Source of the DNA: Vibrio cincinnatiensis DSM 19608
Lineage (GTDB): Bacteria > Pseudomonadota > Gammaproteobacteria > Enterobacterales > Vibrionaceae
Length of the DNA: 64,000 nt
Assembly: GCF_900167345.1 (NCBI RefSeq)
Contig: NZ_FUXB01000014.1
Span: 47,012 to 111,011 of the forward strand
Direction: 5' to 3'
Below the pieces are notes generated by a model. That model was not told where the DNA came from. It saw only the letters and a program-made list of their open reading frames with translations, and ran no database searches. Of this stretch, positions 43,701 to 54,410 are shown in pieces (positions within the stretch are counted from its first letter, which is position 1; each line of letters starts with the position of its first letter). The position numbers and the translations under genes are program-made.

Positions 43701-44814
43701 TGAGGACTACCTCCCAACTTTCAACCCAAGTAATAGCGACTTTTTGGCCGATAGAGTGGTCTACGTCTGGATCATCTTCGTTGAAGAATTCACTCACCAA
43801 TACCCGCATACCCGAATCGAGCTCAACAATGGACTCAAGTGTCATCCCTTTATAGGTGCGGTCGGTAACGTGGCCGACAATGCCTCGGGTCTCTGACTCT
43901 TTAATTTCTTCGATACGGAGATCTTCTGGGCGAAGAAGGACTTGCAGCTTTTCGCCTTTTTCTACCGCTTGATCGTAATAAACAACTGCCGGAACACTAT
44001 CGATATCGACTTGTATCCGCTTGTCATCAATGCGTTCTTGCACTTCTGCATTGAATACGTTGATTTCACCAATAAAACGAGCCACAAAGAGATTCTTAGG
44101 TTCTTCATAAATTTCACGTGGAGAACCATCTTGTTCAATCACCCCGTCACGCATCACAATAATACGATCTGACATGGATAAGGCTTCTTCTTGATCGTGA
44201 GTAACGAAAATAAAAGTAATACCTAATTGACGTTGTAACTGCTTAAGTTCAATTTGCATCTGCTTGCGTAGTTTGTAGTCAAGGGCAGATAAGGATTCAT
44301 CAAGCAGTAGAACTTTGGGTTTATTCACTACAGCACGAGCAATCGCAATGCGTTGCTGCTGACCACCAGATAACTGATGGGGCTTACGTTGCGCCATTTG
44401 TTCCAAACGCACCATACGCAGTGCTTCCATCACTCGAGGTTCGATATCAGCTTTAGGTACTTTCTGCATACGCAAACCAAATGCCACATTTTCGAACACC
44501 GTCATATGAGGAAATAAAGCATAACTTTGGAAAACCGTATTCACATACCTCTGTTCGGCAGGTACTTGAGTAACATCTTGATTATCAAGTAGGATCTGAC
44601 CTTTATCGACGGTTTCAAAACCCGCGATCATTCGTAATACGGTGGTTTTACCACACCCTGATGGGCCAAGAATGGTTAAGAATTCACCGTGATTTACATC
44701 TAAATTCAGGTGAGAGATAATCTCTTTTCCATCAAAGCTTTTGCTAATGCCAGATAGACGAATAACTGGCTTTCCTACCGAGTGTTGTTTGTTCAACGTC
44801 TGTTTTTCTCCCAC
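43681..44814 (-). CDS. potA: Spermidine/putrescine ABC ATPase PotA
   Basis: The 377-residue ATPase has Walker [14 protein letters not shown] (about 50-62), signature [15 protein letters not shown], Walker [13 protein letters not shown] and switch His in [10 protein letters not shown], with a C-terminal TOBE regulatory domain (about 290-370). The frame opens at a GTG at 44814 without a clear ribosome site, so the true start could be a few codons downstream. It is the first gene of potABCD. Confidence 0.93.
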   Translation of the reverse strand: MGEKQTLNKQHSVGKPVIRLSGISKSFDGKEIISHLNLDVNHGEFLTILGPSGCGKTTVLRMIAGFETVDKGQILLDNQDVTQVPAEQRYVNTVFQSYALFPHMTVFENVAFGLRMQKVPKADIEPRVMEALRMVRLEQMAQRKPHQLSGGQQQRIAIARAVVNKPKVLLLDESLSALDYKLRKQMQIELKQLQRQLGITFIFVTHDQEEALSMSDRIIVMRDGVIEQDGSPREIYEEPKNLFVARFIGEINVFNAEVQERIDDKRIQVDIDSVPAVVYYDQAVEKGEKLQVLLRPEDLRIEEIKESETRGIVGHVTDRTYKGMTLESIVELDSGMRVLVSEFFNEDDPDVDHSIGQKVAITWVESWEVVLNDKQQD

Positions 44815-45280
44815 TTGTAGTCGTTATACGCTTATCCTACTCCTTATCCTGTTGAATGCATCATGGATGTAATCACAGTAGAAGGTCAGGAAGCCGCGCA
44901 TCGGAGTGTGATATAAAATATATTGTAGTGATACAACCAAATAAGTCGATAATGACCATTCATAGAATGAATATTCAGCCATCAATAAGAAATTTGGTTA
45001 TGCTCTATTAAAGGGCGCATCATAATTACCATAAACTCTGAAATCAAAGTATTTTCACCTCTTGAAACAGAAAAATTTTTGCATAGAAATGCCAATAATC
45101 TTTAACATCGTCGTTTTGCTTAGATCCAACGCTTTCAATCGGTTAATTATTGACCGTGTAAAACATAAAGCAAGCAGAGTTTGGGATTGAGATTTTAGAC
45201 TGCGCCGTATTTCAGTATAATGACCAAATATTTTTCATTTTGGTATGTTCGTGTTTTGACCAGCCAACCTAGGGCAAACT
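44815..45280. promoter_or_regulatory. Intergenic region between potA and a membrane-protein gene
   Basis: This 466-base stretch has no supported gene. It holds divergent promoters; the best visible -10 box is TATAAT at 45216-45221, with a weak -35 TTTAGA at 45194-45199, for the gene at 45281. The remainder is AT-rich without a clear RNA fold or operator. Confidence 0.45.
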
Positions 45281-46084
45281 ATGAGTAATAATTTAGAAAA
45301 AGACTTCAACTTAGGCGGAACGGTTGATCAAGCCCTTTCGGGGCAATATCAACTAAAAATGGGGGAGGTGCTTAGGGAAGCTTGGGATTGTACATTAAAG
45401 CATTTTCTCTCTTTCTCGCCCGCTATTGTCATGCTGATCATCATTCAGGTTGTTATTTTCTTTATTGCACTAAAGTTGATGATTGGCGATCCTTCCATGA
45501 TTCTCACTGCATTAACACAAGCGGATACATTTCCTCAAGAGGTGGTACAGGGCATTCTTATCGCTAATTTTAGTTACGAAGTGGTGAGCGCTCCAATTTA
45601 CGCGGGAGTGAGTTTGATGGCGATGAGCCATGCGGCAGGGCTAAAAACCAAAACTAGCCAAATAACGAAAGGGTTACAATTTACTATTCCTGTCATAATG
45701 GCAACTTTGCTCAGTTTATTATTACAAGGCATTGCTGGAATGATCTTTCCATTGTTGTCTATGTATTTTTCGTTAGCATTCAGTAGCGCGATTCTTCTTA
45801 TCTGTGAAAAACGTGTTCCTCCCATTCAATCGTTATGGATTTCATTGCGAGCCGTTAATAAAAAGCTACTCCCATTGGCCGGGATCTATGCTTTGCTCAT
45901 GTTGATGTTTGTGGCTGCTGTCTTATTTTATGGCATCGGGCTTATTTTTGTGTTGCCGTTCTTTTTTCATGTTAAAGGAATCATTTACCGAAATATGTTT
46001 GGTATTCGTTTAAAAATTATTGCCACTCACAGACCCGACAATAAAGACGATAATGATTCAAATTCACAGGTGTTCAATGCGTAA
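45281..46084 (+). CDS. Uncharacterised inner-membrane protein
   Basis: The 267-residue protein has a cytoplasmic N-terminus with LKMGEVLREAWDCTLKHFLSF and about six helices (around 45-68, 95-118, 137-160, 163-180, 198-222 and 222-235). A charged tail ends it. The pattern is like the YciC/DUF975-type membrane families of unknown function, but I cannot place it firmly. Its stop overlaps the start of the Bax-like gene, so the two are co-translated. No catalytic motif is visible. Confidence 0.7.
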   Translation: MSNNLEKDFNLGGTVDQALSGQYQLKMGEVLREAWDCTLKHFLSFSPAIVMLIIIQVVIFFIALKLMIGDPSMILTALTQADTFPQEVVQGILIANFSYEVVSAPIYAGVSLMAMSHAAGLKTKTSQITKGLQFTIPVIMATLLSLLLQGIAGMIFPLLSMYFSLAFSSAILLICEKRVPPIQSLWISLRAVNKKLLPLAGIYALLMLMFVAAVLFYGIGLIFVLPFFFHVKGIIYRNMFGIRLKIIATHRPDNKDDNDSNSQVFNA

Positions 46085-46862
46085 AGTTATTCTTATTGCT
46101 CTTGCTGCCGTTTTCATTGCATGTATGAGTATTTATTTTTATCAAAAATCTGATGATTTCGATATGGGTTTAAAGGGGCAGGCGGTATCGACAGCACCAG
46201 ACTTTCGTATGATGACTGACATATCAGAAAAAAAACACGCTTTCTTTTCTTATCTAAAACCAGGTATTGAGTTTGAAAATGCTCGAATTTTAAAGGAAAG
46301 AGAACAACTTACTCTTTTACAAGAAGCATGGTTCAAAGGGAGATTGTCTGCTCATGCTCAAAGCCAAATCATTCAACTAGAGGAAATGTATGGTGTTGAG
46401 TGGGAAGAAGAACAAGCAGAAGCATGGTTTAACGCTATGCTACACCGAGTCGATGTATTACCAGAAGCGCTGGTGTTAACTCAAGCTGCCAATGAATCAG
46501 CTTGGGGAACCTCACGTTTTGCTCGAGATGCGAATAATTATTTTGGGCAATGGTGTTACTCTCAAGGTTGTGGTCTCATTCCTTTAGCTCGTAGCGAAGG
46601 GATGAGCCATGAAGTGGCAAAGTTCACATCGGTACAAGAATCTATCCATCGCTATTTTATGAATGTAAACCGGAATGCGGCGTATCACGATCTTAGAGAA
46701 ATCCGGTTCCAGCTACGTCAGCATGATGCTGATCTTTTTAGTGTCGACACCGCCCTAGCATTGAGTCATGGTTTACTGAAATACTCGGAACGTGGTGAAG
46801 ATTATGTTAATGATTTACAAGCTATGATGCGTCATAACCAATCTTACTGGCAGAGTGAATAA
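46077..46862 (+). CDS. bax: Bax-like glucosaminidase (GH73-type)
   Basis: The 261-residue protein has an N-terminal signal anchor (VILIALAAVFIACMSIYFY) and a glucosaminidase domain. The catalytic Glu lies in LTQAANESAWGTSRFA (about 140-155), then YFGQWCYSQGCGLIP and YFMNVNRNAAYHDLRE. It matches E. coli Bax, a probable N-acetylglucosaminidase acting on murein. I start at the ATG at 46077, inside the end of the previous gene. It overlaps the next gene's frame by a few bases. Confidence 0.87.
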   Translation: MRKVILIALAAVFIACMSIYFYQKSDDFDMGLKGQAVSTAPDFRMMTDISEKKHAFFSYLKPGIEFENARILKEREQLTLLQEAWFKGRLSAHAQSQIIQLEEMYGVEWEEEQAEAWFNAMLHRVDVLPEALVLTQAANESAWGTSRFARDANNYFGQWCYSQGCGLIPLARSEGMSHEVAKFTSVQESIHRYFMNVNRNAAYHDLREIRFQLRQHDADLFSVDTALALSHGLLKYSERGEDYVNDLQAMMRHNQSYWQSE

Positions 46863-46866
46863 CAAC

Positions 46867-47526
46867 ATGAGGTTACCGATAGCGCTTCTCTTAACTTGCC
46901 TATCTTTGGGAGCTTCGCTCCCTACGCAAGCACAAGAGTATATGTTTACCTATTCAAAACTGTTTTCTCAGCTAAAACACAACACGAAAGAACAGTATCC
47001 TGATGTGAAAGTCGGCATCTTTTTTGTTAATGCCGAAAGTAAACAGCGTTGTACTATTGAAAAGGCATGGATGGAAAAGGAAGCGCATTATGAATTGTTG
47101 TCTTCGAATGAGACTCATGAGCTATTACTGCCACTCGATAACCATTTACGTCAAGCTAATCCATTGGTTTTTGTAAATACGCCCAGTGATCAACGTTGTG
47201 ATTTCTCTGTTGTGGTAATGGCTCGACAGCCATTAGAAGGGCGGGTTGATTACCAAGAGCTTGAACGTCTTTTACCTCAAATGCAAAGTTTATTGCAAGA
47301 GTTAGGTGGCATGTTTGCTCGTTGGTTTACTCCCCACGTTGCCGGTGTGACGTTAGAGTTTGCGAAGGACATACACGGGCAGGTAACGTTGAGTAGTGGA
47401 GAAAGGCTACCCATTATTGATGGAAAAGTTCAAATTACGCTTGATCAGATAGGTAAAGAGGGTTGGATACGTTTGCCTGCATCGACTCAACGAGTACTCC
47501 CTTTTCTACCAGCCGCAGGAAAGTAG
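46867..47526 (+). CDS. DUF2987 periplasmic protein
   Basis: The 219-residue protein starts with a signal peptide (RLPIALLLTCLSLGASLPTQA). The mature part contains EYMFTYSKLFSQLKHNTKEQ and RGMFARWFTPHVAGVTLEF-like segments typical of DUF2987 proteins of vibrios and relatives, with two Cys that may pair (QRCTIEK and QRCDFSV). Function is unknown. An in-frame GTG at 46855 is an alternative start. It follows bax closely and ends at a bidirectional terminator. Confidence 0.75.
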   Translation: MRLPIALLLTCLSLGASLPTQAQEYMFTYSKLFSQLKHNTKEQYPDVKVGIFFVNAESKQRCTIEKAWMEKEAHYELLSSNETHELLLPLDNHLRQANPLVFVNTPSDQRCDFSVVVMARQPLEGRVDYQELERLLPQMQSLLQELGGMFARWFTPHVAGVTLEFAKDIHGQVTLSSGERLPIIDGKVQITLDQIGKEGWIRLPASTQRVLPFLPAAGK

Positions 47527-47543
47527 TCCCCCTTCATCATAAA

Positions 47544-47570
47544 AAAGGCTGCATAACCTATGCAGCCTTT
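47544..47570. terminator. Bidirectional terminator before ttcA
   Basis: Twelve-base stem AAAGGCTGCATA with TATGCAGCCTTT and 3-base loop, between converging genes. Confidence 0.85.
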
Positions 47571-47585
47571 CATCTCAGAGAGCGA

Positions 47586-48518
47586 TTACAGATTAGTGAC
47601 ATCCAGCATTAAGCTTGGATCAAACTCTGTCACTATATCTTCATCCGCTATACTTGGCTGAGGTAGGGGCTCTTTATCAAAGCCGATATCTCCACCATTA
47701 ATGACACCAGAATCACGGTTGATTGATTTAAAATCAAAAAGTTCAAAGTCGGCTAAATGGCTTGGAACGACGTTTTGCATCGCTCTAAACATAGTTTCAA
47801 TTCGACCTGGAAATTGTTTGTCCCATCCGTTAAGCATCTGTTTAATGTTTTGTCGCTGTAAGTTCGGCTGAGAGCCACATAAATTACAAGGAATAATGGG
47901 GTAGCCGCGCATATCTGCATACTTAATAATGTCTTTTTCTCGGCAATAAGCGAGAGGACGAATGACGACATGCTCACCATTATCAGAGACCAATTTCGGC
48001 GGCATTCCTTTCATCTTGCCCCCATAAAACATATTTAAAAACAGAGTTTCAAGGATATCGTCTCGGTGATGTCCGAGCGCAATTTTTGTTGCTCCTAATG
48101 CTTTTGCTGTGCGATACAAAATGCCTCGGCGTAAACGCGAGCAGAGTGAACAGGTGGTTTTACCCTCTGGAATTTTATCTTGTACAATTGAATAGGTATC
48201 TTCTTCAATAATTTGGTATTCCACCCCTAAACTTGCAAGATATTCAGGAAGAATATGCTCAGGAAAGCCGGGCTGTTTTTGGTCTAAATTGACAGCAACC
48301 AAAGAAAAAGAAACCGGGGCACTTTTTTGCAAACTCATCAAAATATCCAACATGGTAAAGCTGTCTTTACCACCGGATAAACAGACCATGATCCGATCGC
48401 CATCTTCAATCATGTTAAAGTCAGCAATCGCTTGGCCAGTATTACGACGAATACGCTTTTGCAATTTATTAAAATTGTAGTGTTGGGCTTTCGTTAATGC
48501 TTGAGTCTGCTCTATCAT
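47586..48518 (-). CDS. ttcA: tRNA 2-thiocytidine biosynthesis protein TtcA
   Basis: TtcA puts sulfur on cytidine 32 of several tRNAs using ATP and an iron-sulfur cluster. The 310-residue protein has the PP-loop [16 protein letters not shown] (about 45), two CxxC motifs ([12 protein letters not shown] and [12 protein letters not shown]) and [19 protein letters not shown] start at the ATG at 48518, which matches E. coli TtcA's length; the frame continues 8 codons upstream to a TTG. In vibrios it lies near uspE and fnr, as here. Confidence 0.94.
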   Translation of the reverse strand: MIEQTQALTKAQHYNFNKLQKRIRRNTGQAIADFNMIEDGDRIMVCLSGGKDSFTMLDILMSLQKSAPVSFSLVAVNLDQKQPGFPEHILPEYLASLGVEYQIIEEDTYSIVQDKIPEGKTTCSLCSRLRRGILYRTAKALGATKIALGHHRDDILETLFLNMFYGGKMKGMPPKLVSDNGEHVVIRPLAYCREKDIIKYADMRGYPIIPCNLCGSQPNLQRQNIKQMLNGWDKQFPGRIETMFRAMQNVVPSHLADFELFDFKSINRDSGVINGGDIGFDKEPLPQPSIADEDIVTEFDPSLMLDVTNL

Positions 48519-48604
48519 TAGCTTGCGGTCTTTAATCTTCAAAACAAAATGAAGTGCGTATGATACGGATATATGGTTGAGATGCTAGTAGTTCACTCAA
48601 ATAA

Positions 48605-48633
48605 AAACGCCCAAAGTTCGCACTTGGGGCGTT
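48605..48633 (-). terminator. Terminator after uspE
   Basis: Stem AACGCCC (48606-48612) with GGGCGTT (48627-48633), followed on the minus strand by a T5 tract and TTTG. Confidence 0.7.
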
Positions 48634-48658
48634 ATTAATGATGAACCACAAAAAGAGG

Positions 48659-49606
48659 TTAGCTTGCGATTTTGGGATCAAGTGGGCTGATATAGCCTTT
48701 AGGTTTGAGTGCTAATACATCACAATTAATTTTATCAATGACTTGTTCTGCGGTATTACCAATAAAGACCGCCGATAGCCCAGTTCGCCCGGTTGTTCCT
48801 AAAATTACCATCGCAGCATTCAGTTTTTCCGCGGCTGCAGGAATAACGTCTTCCGGCAATCCTTGTTGAACAATGGTCTGTTCTTCATTCAATCCATGTT
48901 TTTGCCGTAATGCTTTCATGGCAGTGAGATGATGGCCTCGCACTGCATCGGTATAAGTCGTTGGATCAAATTCAGGTAATTCAATGGTGATATTGGCTGG
49001 CGTTACCGGATAAGCATTCACTAAATAAGGTGTGGCATCTAACCGAGCGGTTAAGTTGAGTAATTGATCAACCATAATATCGTTCAACTCAAGGTGCGTT
49101 TCAACTTCTGACCCCACATGTACAGAAGCGAGAATATTGGCCTGCTCAGGCCAATCAGCATTCTTAACCAGTAAGACCGGGGTTGGGCATTTACGTAATA
49201 AATGCCAGTCAGTGGGAGTAAAAATGACCGATTCTAAAATATCATGTTTGCGGGTGCCTTTGATAAGAATGTCATGTTCGCCAGAGAAGACTTCAGCAAT
49301 GATCGCTTCATAAGGGCGGTTATGCCAAACGACTTTCACAGAAAATTGGATAGAAGAATCCACATAGGCTTCGGCCACTTTCTTCATCCACTTTTCTCGT
49401 TGGTGGATAACCCCCCGGCGCATGGCATCACGTTCATCTATCGAAAGCATAGAGGTCATATCATAAGAAAAATCATAAATCGACATGAAGAAAGTGATTT
49501 GGCTAGGTGAGCGACTTTTGGCTGCTAACTGAACTGCTCGTGCAAGTGCAGGTTGCTCATCATGATTAATATCTGCAACCACTAATATTTTATTGTAGAT
49601 GCTCAT
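48659..49606 (-). CDS. uspE: Universal stress protein UspE
   Basis: The 315-residue protein has two tandem Usp domains (about 3-150 and 155-305). The first begins IYNKILVVADINHDEQPALARAV; the second ends with VILGTTGRTGLSAVFIGNTAEQV, a nucleotide-binding-like loop. UspE is cytoplasmic and helps with oxidative and other stress. I start at the ATG at 49606 with AAGGAG 7 bases upstream. It is next to fnr, as in E. coli. Confidence 0.93.
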   Translation of the reverse strand: MSIYNKILVVADINHDEQPALARAVQLAAKSRSPSQITFFMSIYDFSYDMTSMLSIDERDAMRRGVIHQREKWMKKVAEAYVDSSIQFSVKVVWHNRPYEAIIAEVFSGEHDILIKGTRKHDILESVIFTPTDWHLLRKCPTPVLLVKNADWPEQANILASVHVGSEVETHLELNDIMVDQLLNLTARLDATPYLVNAYPVTPANITIELPEFDPTTYTDAVRGHHLTAMKALRQKHGLNEEQTIVQQGLPEDVIPAAAEKLNAAMVILGTTGRTGLSAVFIGNTAEQVIDKINCDVLALKPKGYISPLDPKIAS

Positions 49607-49716
49607 AACAGACTCCTTATGTGTGGAGGCGGTTTTAGGACTCACCAACCTTAGAGTTACTTTAGCGCAGTTAGAGCAAGAGTTTTAGCGAATAAGAGAA
49701 GATTTTTGGGAAAAGT

Positions 49717-49746
49717 ATGATGTAGCTCATTAAAGAGCTACATCAT
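49717..49746 (-). terminator. Terminator after fnr
   Basis: Twelve-base stem ATGATGTAGCTC (49717-49728) with GAGCTACATCAT (49735-49746), then ACTTTTCCC on the minus strand. Confidence 0.75.
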
Positions 49747-49751
49747 TGAAG

Positions 49752-50504
49752 TTATTTAGATTCTTTTGATACACCCGCTAATTGCATGAGAGCATCATGG
49801 TCTAAGATAGTGATGTATTTACCTTTTACGCTCAAAATTTCAGACTTTTGAAAACGACCTAATAAACGGCTGATGGTTTCAACCGTTAAACCTAAGTAGT
49901 TACCAATATCGCCACGAGTCATCGTTAAGCGAAATTCACGAGGGCTAAAACCACGTTGAGAAAAGCGAGTTGATAAATTATACAGAAAAGCCGCTAGACG
50001 TTCTTCCGCATTCTTTTTAGAAAGCAGGAGAATCATTTCTTGATCACCTTTAATTTCATTACTCATCAAACGCATAATTTGCTGCCGTAACTTTGGCATT
50101 TTTCCTGATAAGTCATCAAGAATTTCGTAAGGGATTTCACAAACCATGGACGTTTCTAACGCTTGAGCAAAACTAGGATGGGAGTCTTCGGTAATCGCAT
50201 CAAAACCAACCAGATCTCCCGCAAGATGAAAGGCAGTAATTTGCTCATCACCTTGTTCGGTAATGGTGTAGCTTTTAATGGTTCCTGAACGTATCGCATA
50301 AAGTGAGCGAAGAACATCGCCGGCTTTAAACAACTCTTGCCCTTTTTGAATTGGCTTCTTACGCTCAATAATTTGGTCAAGCTGATCTAACTCTGACTCG
50401 TTTAAGGTAAACGGAATACAAAGCTGACTAATGCTACAGTCTTGGCAGTGAATAGCACAACCACCAGATTGAATACGCTTTGCAGCAGGCTTATCAGAAA
50501 TCAT
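49752..50504 (-). CDS. fnr: FNR oxygen-sensing transcription regulator
   Basis: FNR uses an oxygen-labile [4Fe-4S] cluster to switch anaerobic genes. The 250 residues have the N-terminal cysteines of [17 protein letters not shown] (Cys 16, 20, 23 and 29), a further Cys in [10 protein letters not shown], a cyclic-nucleotide-like beta barrel, and the C-terminal helix-turn-helix [21 protein letters not shown]. It is nearly identical to E. coli FNR in key motifs. A perfect FNR box lies 18-31 bases before the ATG, implying self-repression. It sits beside cbb3 oxidase genes, which it probably controls. Confidence 0.97.
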   Translation of the reverse strand: MISDKPAAKRIQSGGCAIHCQDCSISQLCIPFTLNESELDQLDQIIERKKPIQKGQELFKAGDVLRSLYAIRSGTIKSYTITEQGDEQITAFHLAGDLVGFDAITEDSHPSFAQALETSMVCEIPYEILDDLSGKMPKLRQQIMRLMSNEIKGDQEMILLLSKKNAEERLAAFLYNLSTRFSQRGFSPREFRLTMTRGDIGNYLGLTVETISRLLGRFQKSEILSVKGKYITILDHDALMQLAGVSKESK

Positions 50505-50521
50505 AGCAACCTTTCACTAAA

Positions 50522-50535
50522 TTGATATACATCAA
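50522..50535. promoter_or_regulatory. FNR box at the fnr promoter
   Basis: TTGAT, ATAC, ATCAA is a perfect match to TTGAT-N4-ATCAA. It lies immediately before fnr, a position expected for negative autoregulation, as known in E. coli. Confidence 0.85.
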
Positions 50536-50591
50536 GATTCTAACATCCATTAACTCTAAAGGATAGTCTAAAAGCAACGCTCACTTTTCGA

Positions 50592-51275
50592 TTAAGAGAG
50601 AGAACGCAATATTTCTACCGCCCCATAAGCGGTATAAAAGCCATATAATATAATCGAGATTGCAGCTAGCTGGCGAAAAAGAAGGGATTGCTGGAACTGT
50701 TTTAATTTTGCCATGCTGGTTCCCATGAGCAACATAGCCGGGAATGTCCCAATGCCAAATGCGCCCATAATAAAGGCTCCGGAAAGGGCACTACCGGAAA
50801 CCGCGGCCCAAGTCAGTATGGAATAAACAAGCCCACAAGGTAACCATCCCCAAATAAATCCAAATGGGAGAGCTTGCCAACGGTACTTTAGTGGTAAAAA
50901 CTGACGACCTAATGGTGAAAGGTACTGCCACAGTTTTTGCCCTAAGATTTCTAGCTTTAATAATCCAAACCACCAACGGCCAATGTACAGGCCTAACATG
51001 ATCATGAAAACAGCAGCCAGTAAACGCAACCAAATTAGAGATTCGTTGATGCTCGCTAACTGAGAAATGGAAGCCGTTACCCCACCAATCAGTGCACCAA
51101 ATACCATATAGCTCGTAATACGGCCAAGATTATAGAGAATCAGTGTGGGCAATACAGAGGTAGAGGAGGGGTAACCTATGGTTAATAATGAACTTAATCC
51201 ACCGCACATTGCCACACAGTGTCCCGTTCCCAGAAGGCCAATCACGAATGCTCCGAGAAAATCAGGCGTGATCAT
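50592..51275 (-). CDS. SafE/TauE-like membrane protein of the cbb3 assembly cluster
   Basis: The 227-residue membrane protein has about six helices and two conserved motifs, LLGTGHCVAMCGGLSSL (about 14-30) and FIWGWLPCGLVYSIL (about 138-152). It belongs to the sulfite-exporter/UreH-like group found after ccoS in many gammaproteobacteria. Conserved Cys and His in these motifs suggest metal or heme handling in oxidase assembly, but this is not established. It overlaps ccoS by 4 bases. Confidence 0.83.
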   Translation of the reverse strand: MITPDFLGAFVIGLLGTGHCVAMCGGLSSLLTIGYPSSTSVLPTLILYNLGRITSYMVFGALIGGVTASISQLASINESLIWLRLLAAVFMIMLGLYIGRWWFGLLKLEILGQKLWQYLSPLGRQFLPLKYRWQALPFGFIWGWLPCGLVYSILTWAAVSGSALSGAFIMGAFGIGTFPAMLLMGTSMAKLKQFQQSLLFRQLAAISIILYGFYTAYGAVEILRSLS

Positions 51276-51481
51276 TGCTGATTTTCCGTCTGTTCTGGCG
51301 TTTTTCCTTCTTGTGAATGAGCGGTTTCTTCTTGCTTTTGAGCTTCATCATCAAACAAAATATTGTGTCCTTGACGTTCAAGATCTTCAAACTGATCATG
51401 TTTGACTGCCCAGATGAAGATCGCACAGGCAAGTGCGGTAAATAAAATGGCTGCCGGAACCAATAGAAAAAAACTATCCAT
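51272..51481 (-). CDS. ccoS: CcoS cbb3 oxidase maturation protein
   Basis: This 69-residue protein has one N-terminal helix ([23 protein letters not shown]) followed by [19 protein letters not shown], the CcoS signature. CcoS is needed for insertion of heme and copper into CcoN. The long Gln- and Glu-rich tail is variable in the family. It overlaps ccoI and the SafE-like gene. Confidence 0.92.
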   Translation of the reverse strand: MDSFFLLVPAAILFTALACAIFIWAVKHDQFEDLERQGHNILFDDEAQKQEETAHSQEGKTPEQTENQQ

Positions 51482-53858
51482 GAAACTTCAATAACCTCAT
51501 CGAGTTAGCTATCACCACTACCGAGCTGACGGACATTCCCAAAGAAGCGATATAGGGGGGGACATAACCCATTATGGCTAGAGGTAGAATGAGTAGGTTG
51601 TAGAATAAGGAAAGCCATAAGTTTTCTTTGATGATTTTTCGAGTTTTAAAAGCAAGTTCTCGAGCTTTAAGCACATTACTGAGTTTATCATTCAACAAAA
51701 CCATATCGGAAGAGGCTTTTGCTACATCCGTTCCTCCTCCCATCGCTACGGAGAGATGGGCTCCAGCCAAGGTCGGAGCATCATTGATACCGTCTCCGAT
51801 CATTAATGTAATGCTATCATCCGGAAGAGAGTGTAGATAGTGTAATTTTTGTTCTGGTGATACATTAGCAATAACCTCTTCAATGCCCATTTCATCCGCT
51901 ACTCGTTGAGCATTAAGTGCGTTGTCTCCGGATAAGAGGGTTAAATGAATCCCTGATTTTTTAAATGCGCTAACCATCGCTAAACTGTCGCGGCGAATGG
52001 GGTCTTGATAATAGAAAGAAGCAATCAACTGCCCATCATAACTGAGGTAGAGACAGTCGGGTTCTTGCTTTTGATTGGCGAAGTCTAATGCAGATAAAGC
52101 AAATGTTGCTGAACCTAAACGAATTGGCAATCCTTGATATATTCCTTGAAGACCACTGCCTATCACATTTTCCACCTGTTCGACTTGATACTCCGAATCT
52201 GAAAATGAAGTAAAGGCTTTGGCTAAAGGATGATTGGCATACTGTTCCATGCTCGCTGCCATCGCTTGGCACTGTTGAGGGGTAAAACGTAAATCATGAA
52301 CTTGTGTACGGGATATTTCGACTCGACCTTCTGTCAGCGTACCCGTTTTATCCATAATAAAATGGTTAACACGGCAAAGTGTTTCAAAAACGTGCCCTTT
52401 ACGAAGTAAAATACCAAAATGACTGAGGCGAGAGGTTGCACAGGTAATCGCGGTGGGGGTTGCTAAGGCAAGGGCACATGGGCAGGTTGCGACTAACACA
52501 GAGAGCATGATCCAAAAGGCATCTTCAGGACGGTAGAAATGCCAAAATAACCAAGTGCCAGCCCCAATGACTAATGTCGCAATCACAAAATAACGTGAAA
52601 TAATATCAGCAATTTCAGCAATGCGTGGCTTACTCATTTGAGCGTTATCTTGCATTCGCACAATATGAGAGATCATAGAATCGGCCTTATTTTTGGTGAC
52701 CTGCATGTCAAAGGATTCGTCTCCATTTAAAGTCCCAGCAAAAACCACATCTCCTCTCGCTTTTGCTACTGGAACGGATTCGCCTGTGAGCATCGACTCA
52801 TCCACATAGATCTGGCCTGAAATAATTTCTCCATCAGCAGGGATACTTTCTCCTGGTAGAACGCGTAGCTTATCCCCAACCTTGAGTTCTCTTACAGGAA
52901 CTTGGGTTCCATCAGATAAAGCGGCAAAAGTGGGAACAAGTTTGAGAAGATTGGCACTATGAGCGGAAGCTTCACGTCGAGCTTTCATCTCAAAATATCG
53001 TCCAAGTAATAAGAAGAAAGCGAACATGGTGACCGCTTCATAGAATACTTCGCCCGATTGATTAACGGTAGCCACAATACTTGCGACATATGCCATGATC
53101 ATTGCAATTGAAACGGGAATATCCATGCTAGGCGCCCGCGCTTTCACACTCCTCCAGGCATTTTCATAGAACGGCCATGCCGAATAAAGCATCACTGGGG
53201 TCGCAAAGAAGAGGCTAACGATTCGAAAATAATGTTTAAAAGCTTCATCTAAATCAGAAAACACCTCTAGATAAAGAGCGACGGCAACCATCATCACTTG
53301 CATAGATGCGATTCCCGCAACACCAATACGATATAAATATTGTCGAGTCGCGCGATGATATGCTTGCTCTTGAGCATCTTGCTCAAAAGGTGAGGCTTTA
53401 TAGCCTAAACTTTGGAGTTGGGTGATCAGTGAGCTCAATTTAGTTTTTGTGGGATCCCAAATTAACCGAGCTCGGTGGGTAAGCGTATTAACACTGACTT
53501 CCGCAATACCCGATTGCTTAAGCATATGTTTTTCAATTAGCCAAGCACAGGCGGCACAAGAAACACCTTCAAGGCTTAAGGTGACTTCATGGTATTGGTT
53601 ATGTTTAAAGACAAACTCATCTTGAATGCGTTCATCATCATAATGTACTAAGTTTTTGACCGCATCAGGGACGAGGTCCAACTTTTCTGCGGTTGTTTGC
53701 CGATATTGATAATAGGAAGAGAGCCCACTTTCTAAAATGGTTTGTGCAATAGCCTGACACCCGGGACAACACATCTCCCGAGGTTCACCTAGAATCGTTA
53801 CTATAAATTGGGTATCGTCTGGGACATCTTCACCACAGTGATAACACGCTTTATTCAT
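51474..53858 (-). CDS. ccoI: CcoI copper-transporting P1B-type ATPase
   Basis: CcoI pumps copper for cbb3 oxidase assembly. The 794-residue protein has an N-terminal Cys cluster (CYHCGEDVP and CCPGCQAI), an HMA domain with [14 protein letters not shown] (about 98-111), eight helices, the membrane motif [12 protein letters not shown], phosphorylation site DKTGT, and [15 protein letters not shown]. This makes it the FixI/CcoI type rather than the detoxifying CopA. It starts 5 bases after the FixH-like gene. Confidence 0.93.
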   Translation of the reverse strand: MNKACYHCGEDVPDDTQFIVTILGEPREMCCPGCQAIAQTILESGLSSYYQYRQTTAEKLDLVPDAVKNLVHYDDERIQDEFVFKHNQYHEVTLSLEGVSCAACAWLIEKHMLKQSGIAEVSVNTLTHRARLIWDPTKTKLSSLITQLQSLGYKASPFEQDAQEQAYHRATRQYLYRIGVAGIASMQVMMVAVALYLEVFSDLDEAFKHYFRIVSLFFATPVMLYSAWPFYENAWRSVKARAPSMDIPVSIAMIMAYVASIVATVNQSGEVFYEAVTMFAFFLLLGRYFEMKARREASAHSANLLKLVPTFAALSDGTQVPVRELKVGDKLRVLPGESIPADGEIISGQIYVDESMLTGESVPVAKARGDVVFAGTLNGDESFDMQVTKNKADSMISHIVRMQDNAQMSKPRIAEIADIISRYFVIATLVIGAGTWLFWHFYRPEDAFWIMLSVLVATCPCALALATPTAITCATSRLSHFGILLRKGHVFETLCRVNHFIMDKTGTLTEGRVEISRTQVHDLRFTPQQCQAMAASMEQYANHPLAKAFTSFSDSEYQVEQVENVIGSGLQGIYQGLPIRLGSATFALSALDFANQKQEPDCLYLSYDGQLIASFYYQDPIRRDSLAMVSAFKKSGIHLTLLSGDNALNAQRVADEMGIEEVIANVSPEQKLHYLHSLPDDSITLMIGDGINDAPTLAGAHLSVAMGGGTDVAKASSDMVLLNDKLSNVLKARELAFKTRKIIKENLWLSLFYNLLILPLAIMGYVPPYIASLGMSVSSVVVIANSMRLLKFHG

Positions 53859-53862
53859 GGGT

Positions 53863-54342
53863 TTAATTCATTAATTGAGTTTCAGAAACAACAGGGAAAT
53901 CCACTCGGCCTTGAATTAACCATTCATTATCATGAGGGGATAGCTCTAGAAACCACGGCCCAGAAAGTGTTTCATCTAACTTGACACGGTAGCGACCTTG
54001 AAAATCAGCCGTGATCAATTGGGTGAAATCTCTATCAGGAAGGGTTCGGTGGGCAAACATGGCGTGTATCGCAGGATAATGGGTTAACTTGCCTTTATCT
54101 AGCTGTATGAGTACATCATTACCATCAGAGCGGATCTCTGCATATAATTCATATTGCTTGGCGATATTGACTTTAGAGAGATCGATATTAATACCTTTCC
54201 CTTTTTTATAGTAATCTTCAGTGACCATATCAACCGAATTTTGATAAAAAATAAACACAACAATTAAAGTCCAGACAACAACAGATGCCGGAAGAATGAT
54301 GAGAAACCAAGGCCAGAATTGTTTATACCAGGGCTGCTGCAT
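53863..54342 (-). CDS. ccoH: FixH-family cbb3 assembly protein (CcoH)
   Basis: The 159-residue protein has one membrane helix ([25 protein letters not shown]) then [21 protein letters not shown], the FixH signature. The periplasmic remainder is mostly beta strands. FixH/CcoH interacts with CcoN and CcoP during assembly. It lies between ccoP and ccoI, separated from ccoP by a hairpin. Confidence 0.88.
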   Translation of the reverse strand: MQQPWYKQFWPWFLIILPASVVVWTLIVVFIFYQNSVDMVTEDYYKKGKGINIDLSKVNIAKQYELYAEIRSDGNDVLIQLDKGKLTHYPAIHAMFAHRTLPDRDFTQLITADFQGRYRVKLDETLSGPWFLELSPHDNEWLIQGRVDFPVVSETQLMN

Positions 54343-54380
54343 AGATAGCCTCTCTACTACATGAAGAATATTAGAAAGAA

Positions 54381-54401
54381 TCAGCCCCGAGAAGGGGCTG
54401 A
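54381..54401 (-). terminator. Attenuator-like hairpin between ccoP and ccoH
   Basis: Eight-base stem TCAGCCCC (54381-54388) with GGGGCTGA (54394-54401), followed on the minus strand by ATTCTTTCT. It may lower expression of assembly genes relative to ccoNOQP. Confidence 0.6.
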
Positions 54402-54410
54402 ATAGAGGAG

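Noticed and set aside
44815..45280. Possible small gene or riboswitch between potA and the membrane-protein gene
   Set aside because: No frame with a ribosome site and no stable fold could be supported by eye.
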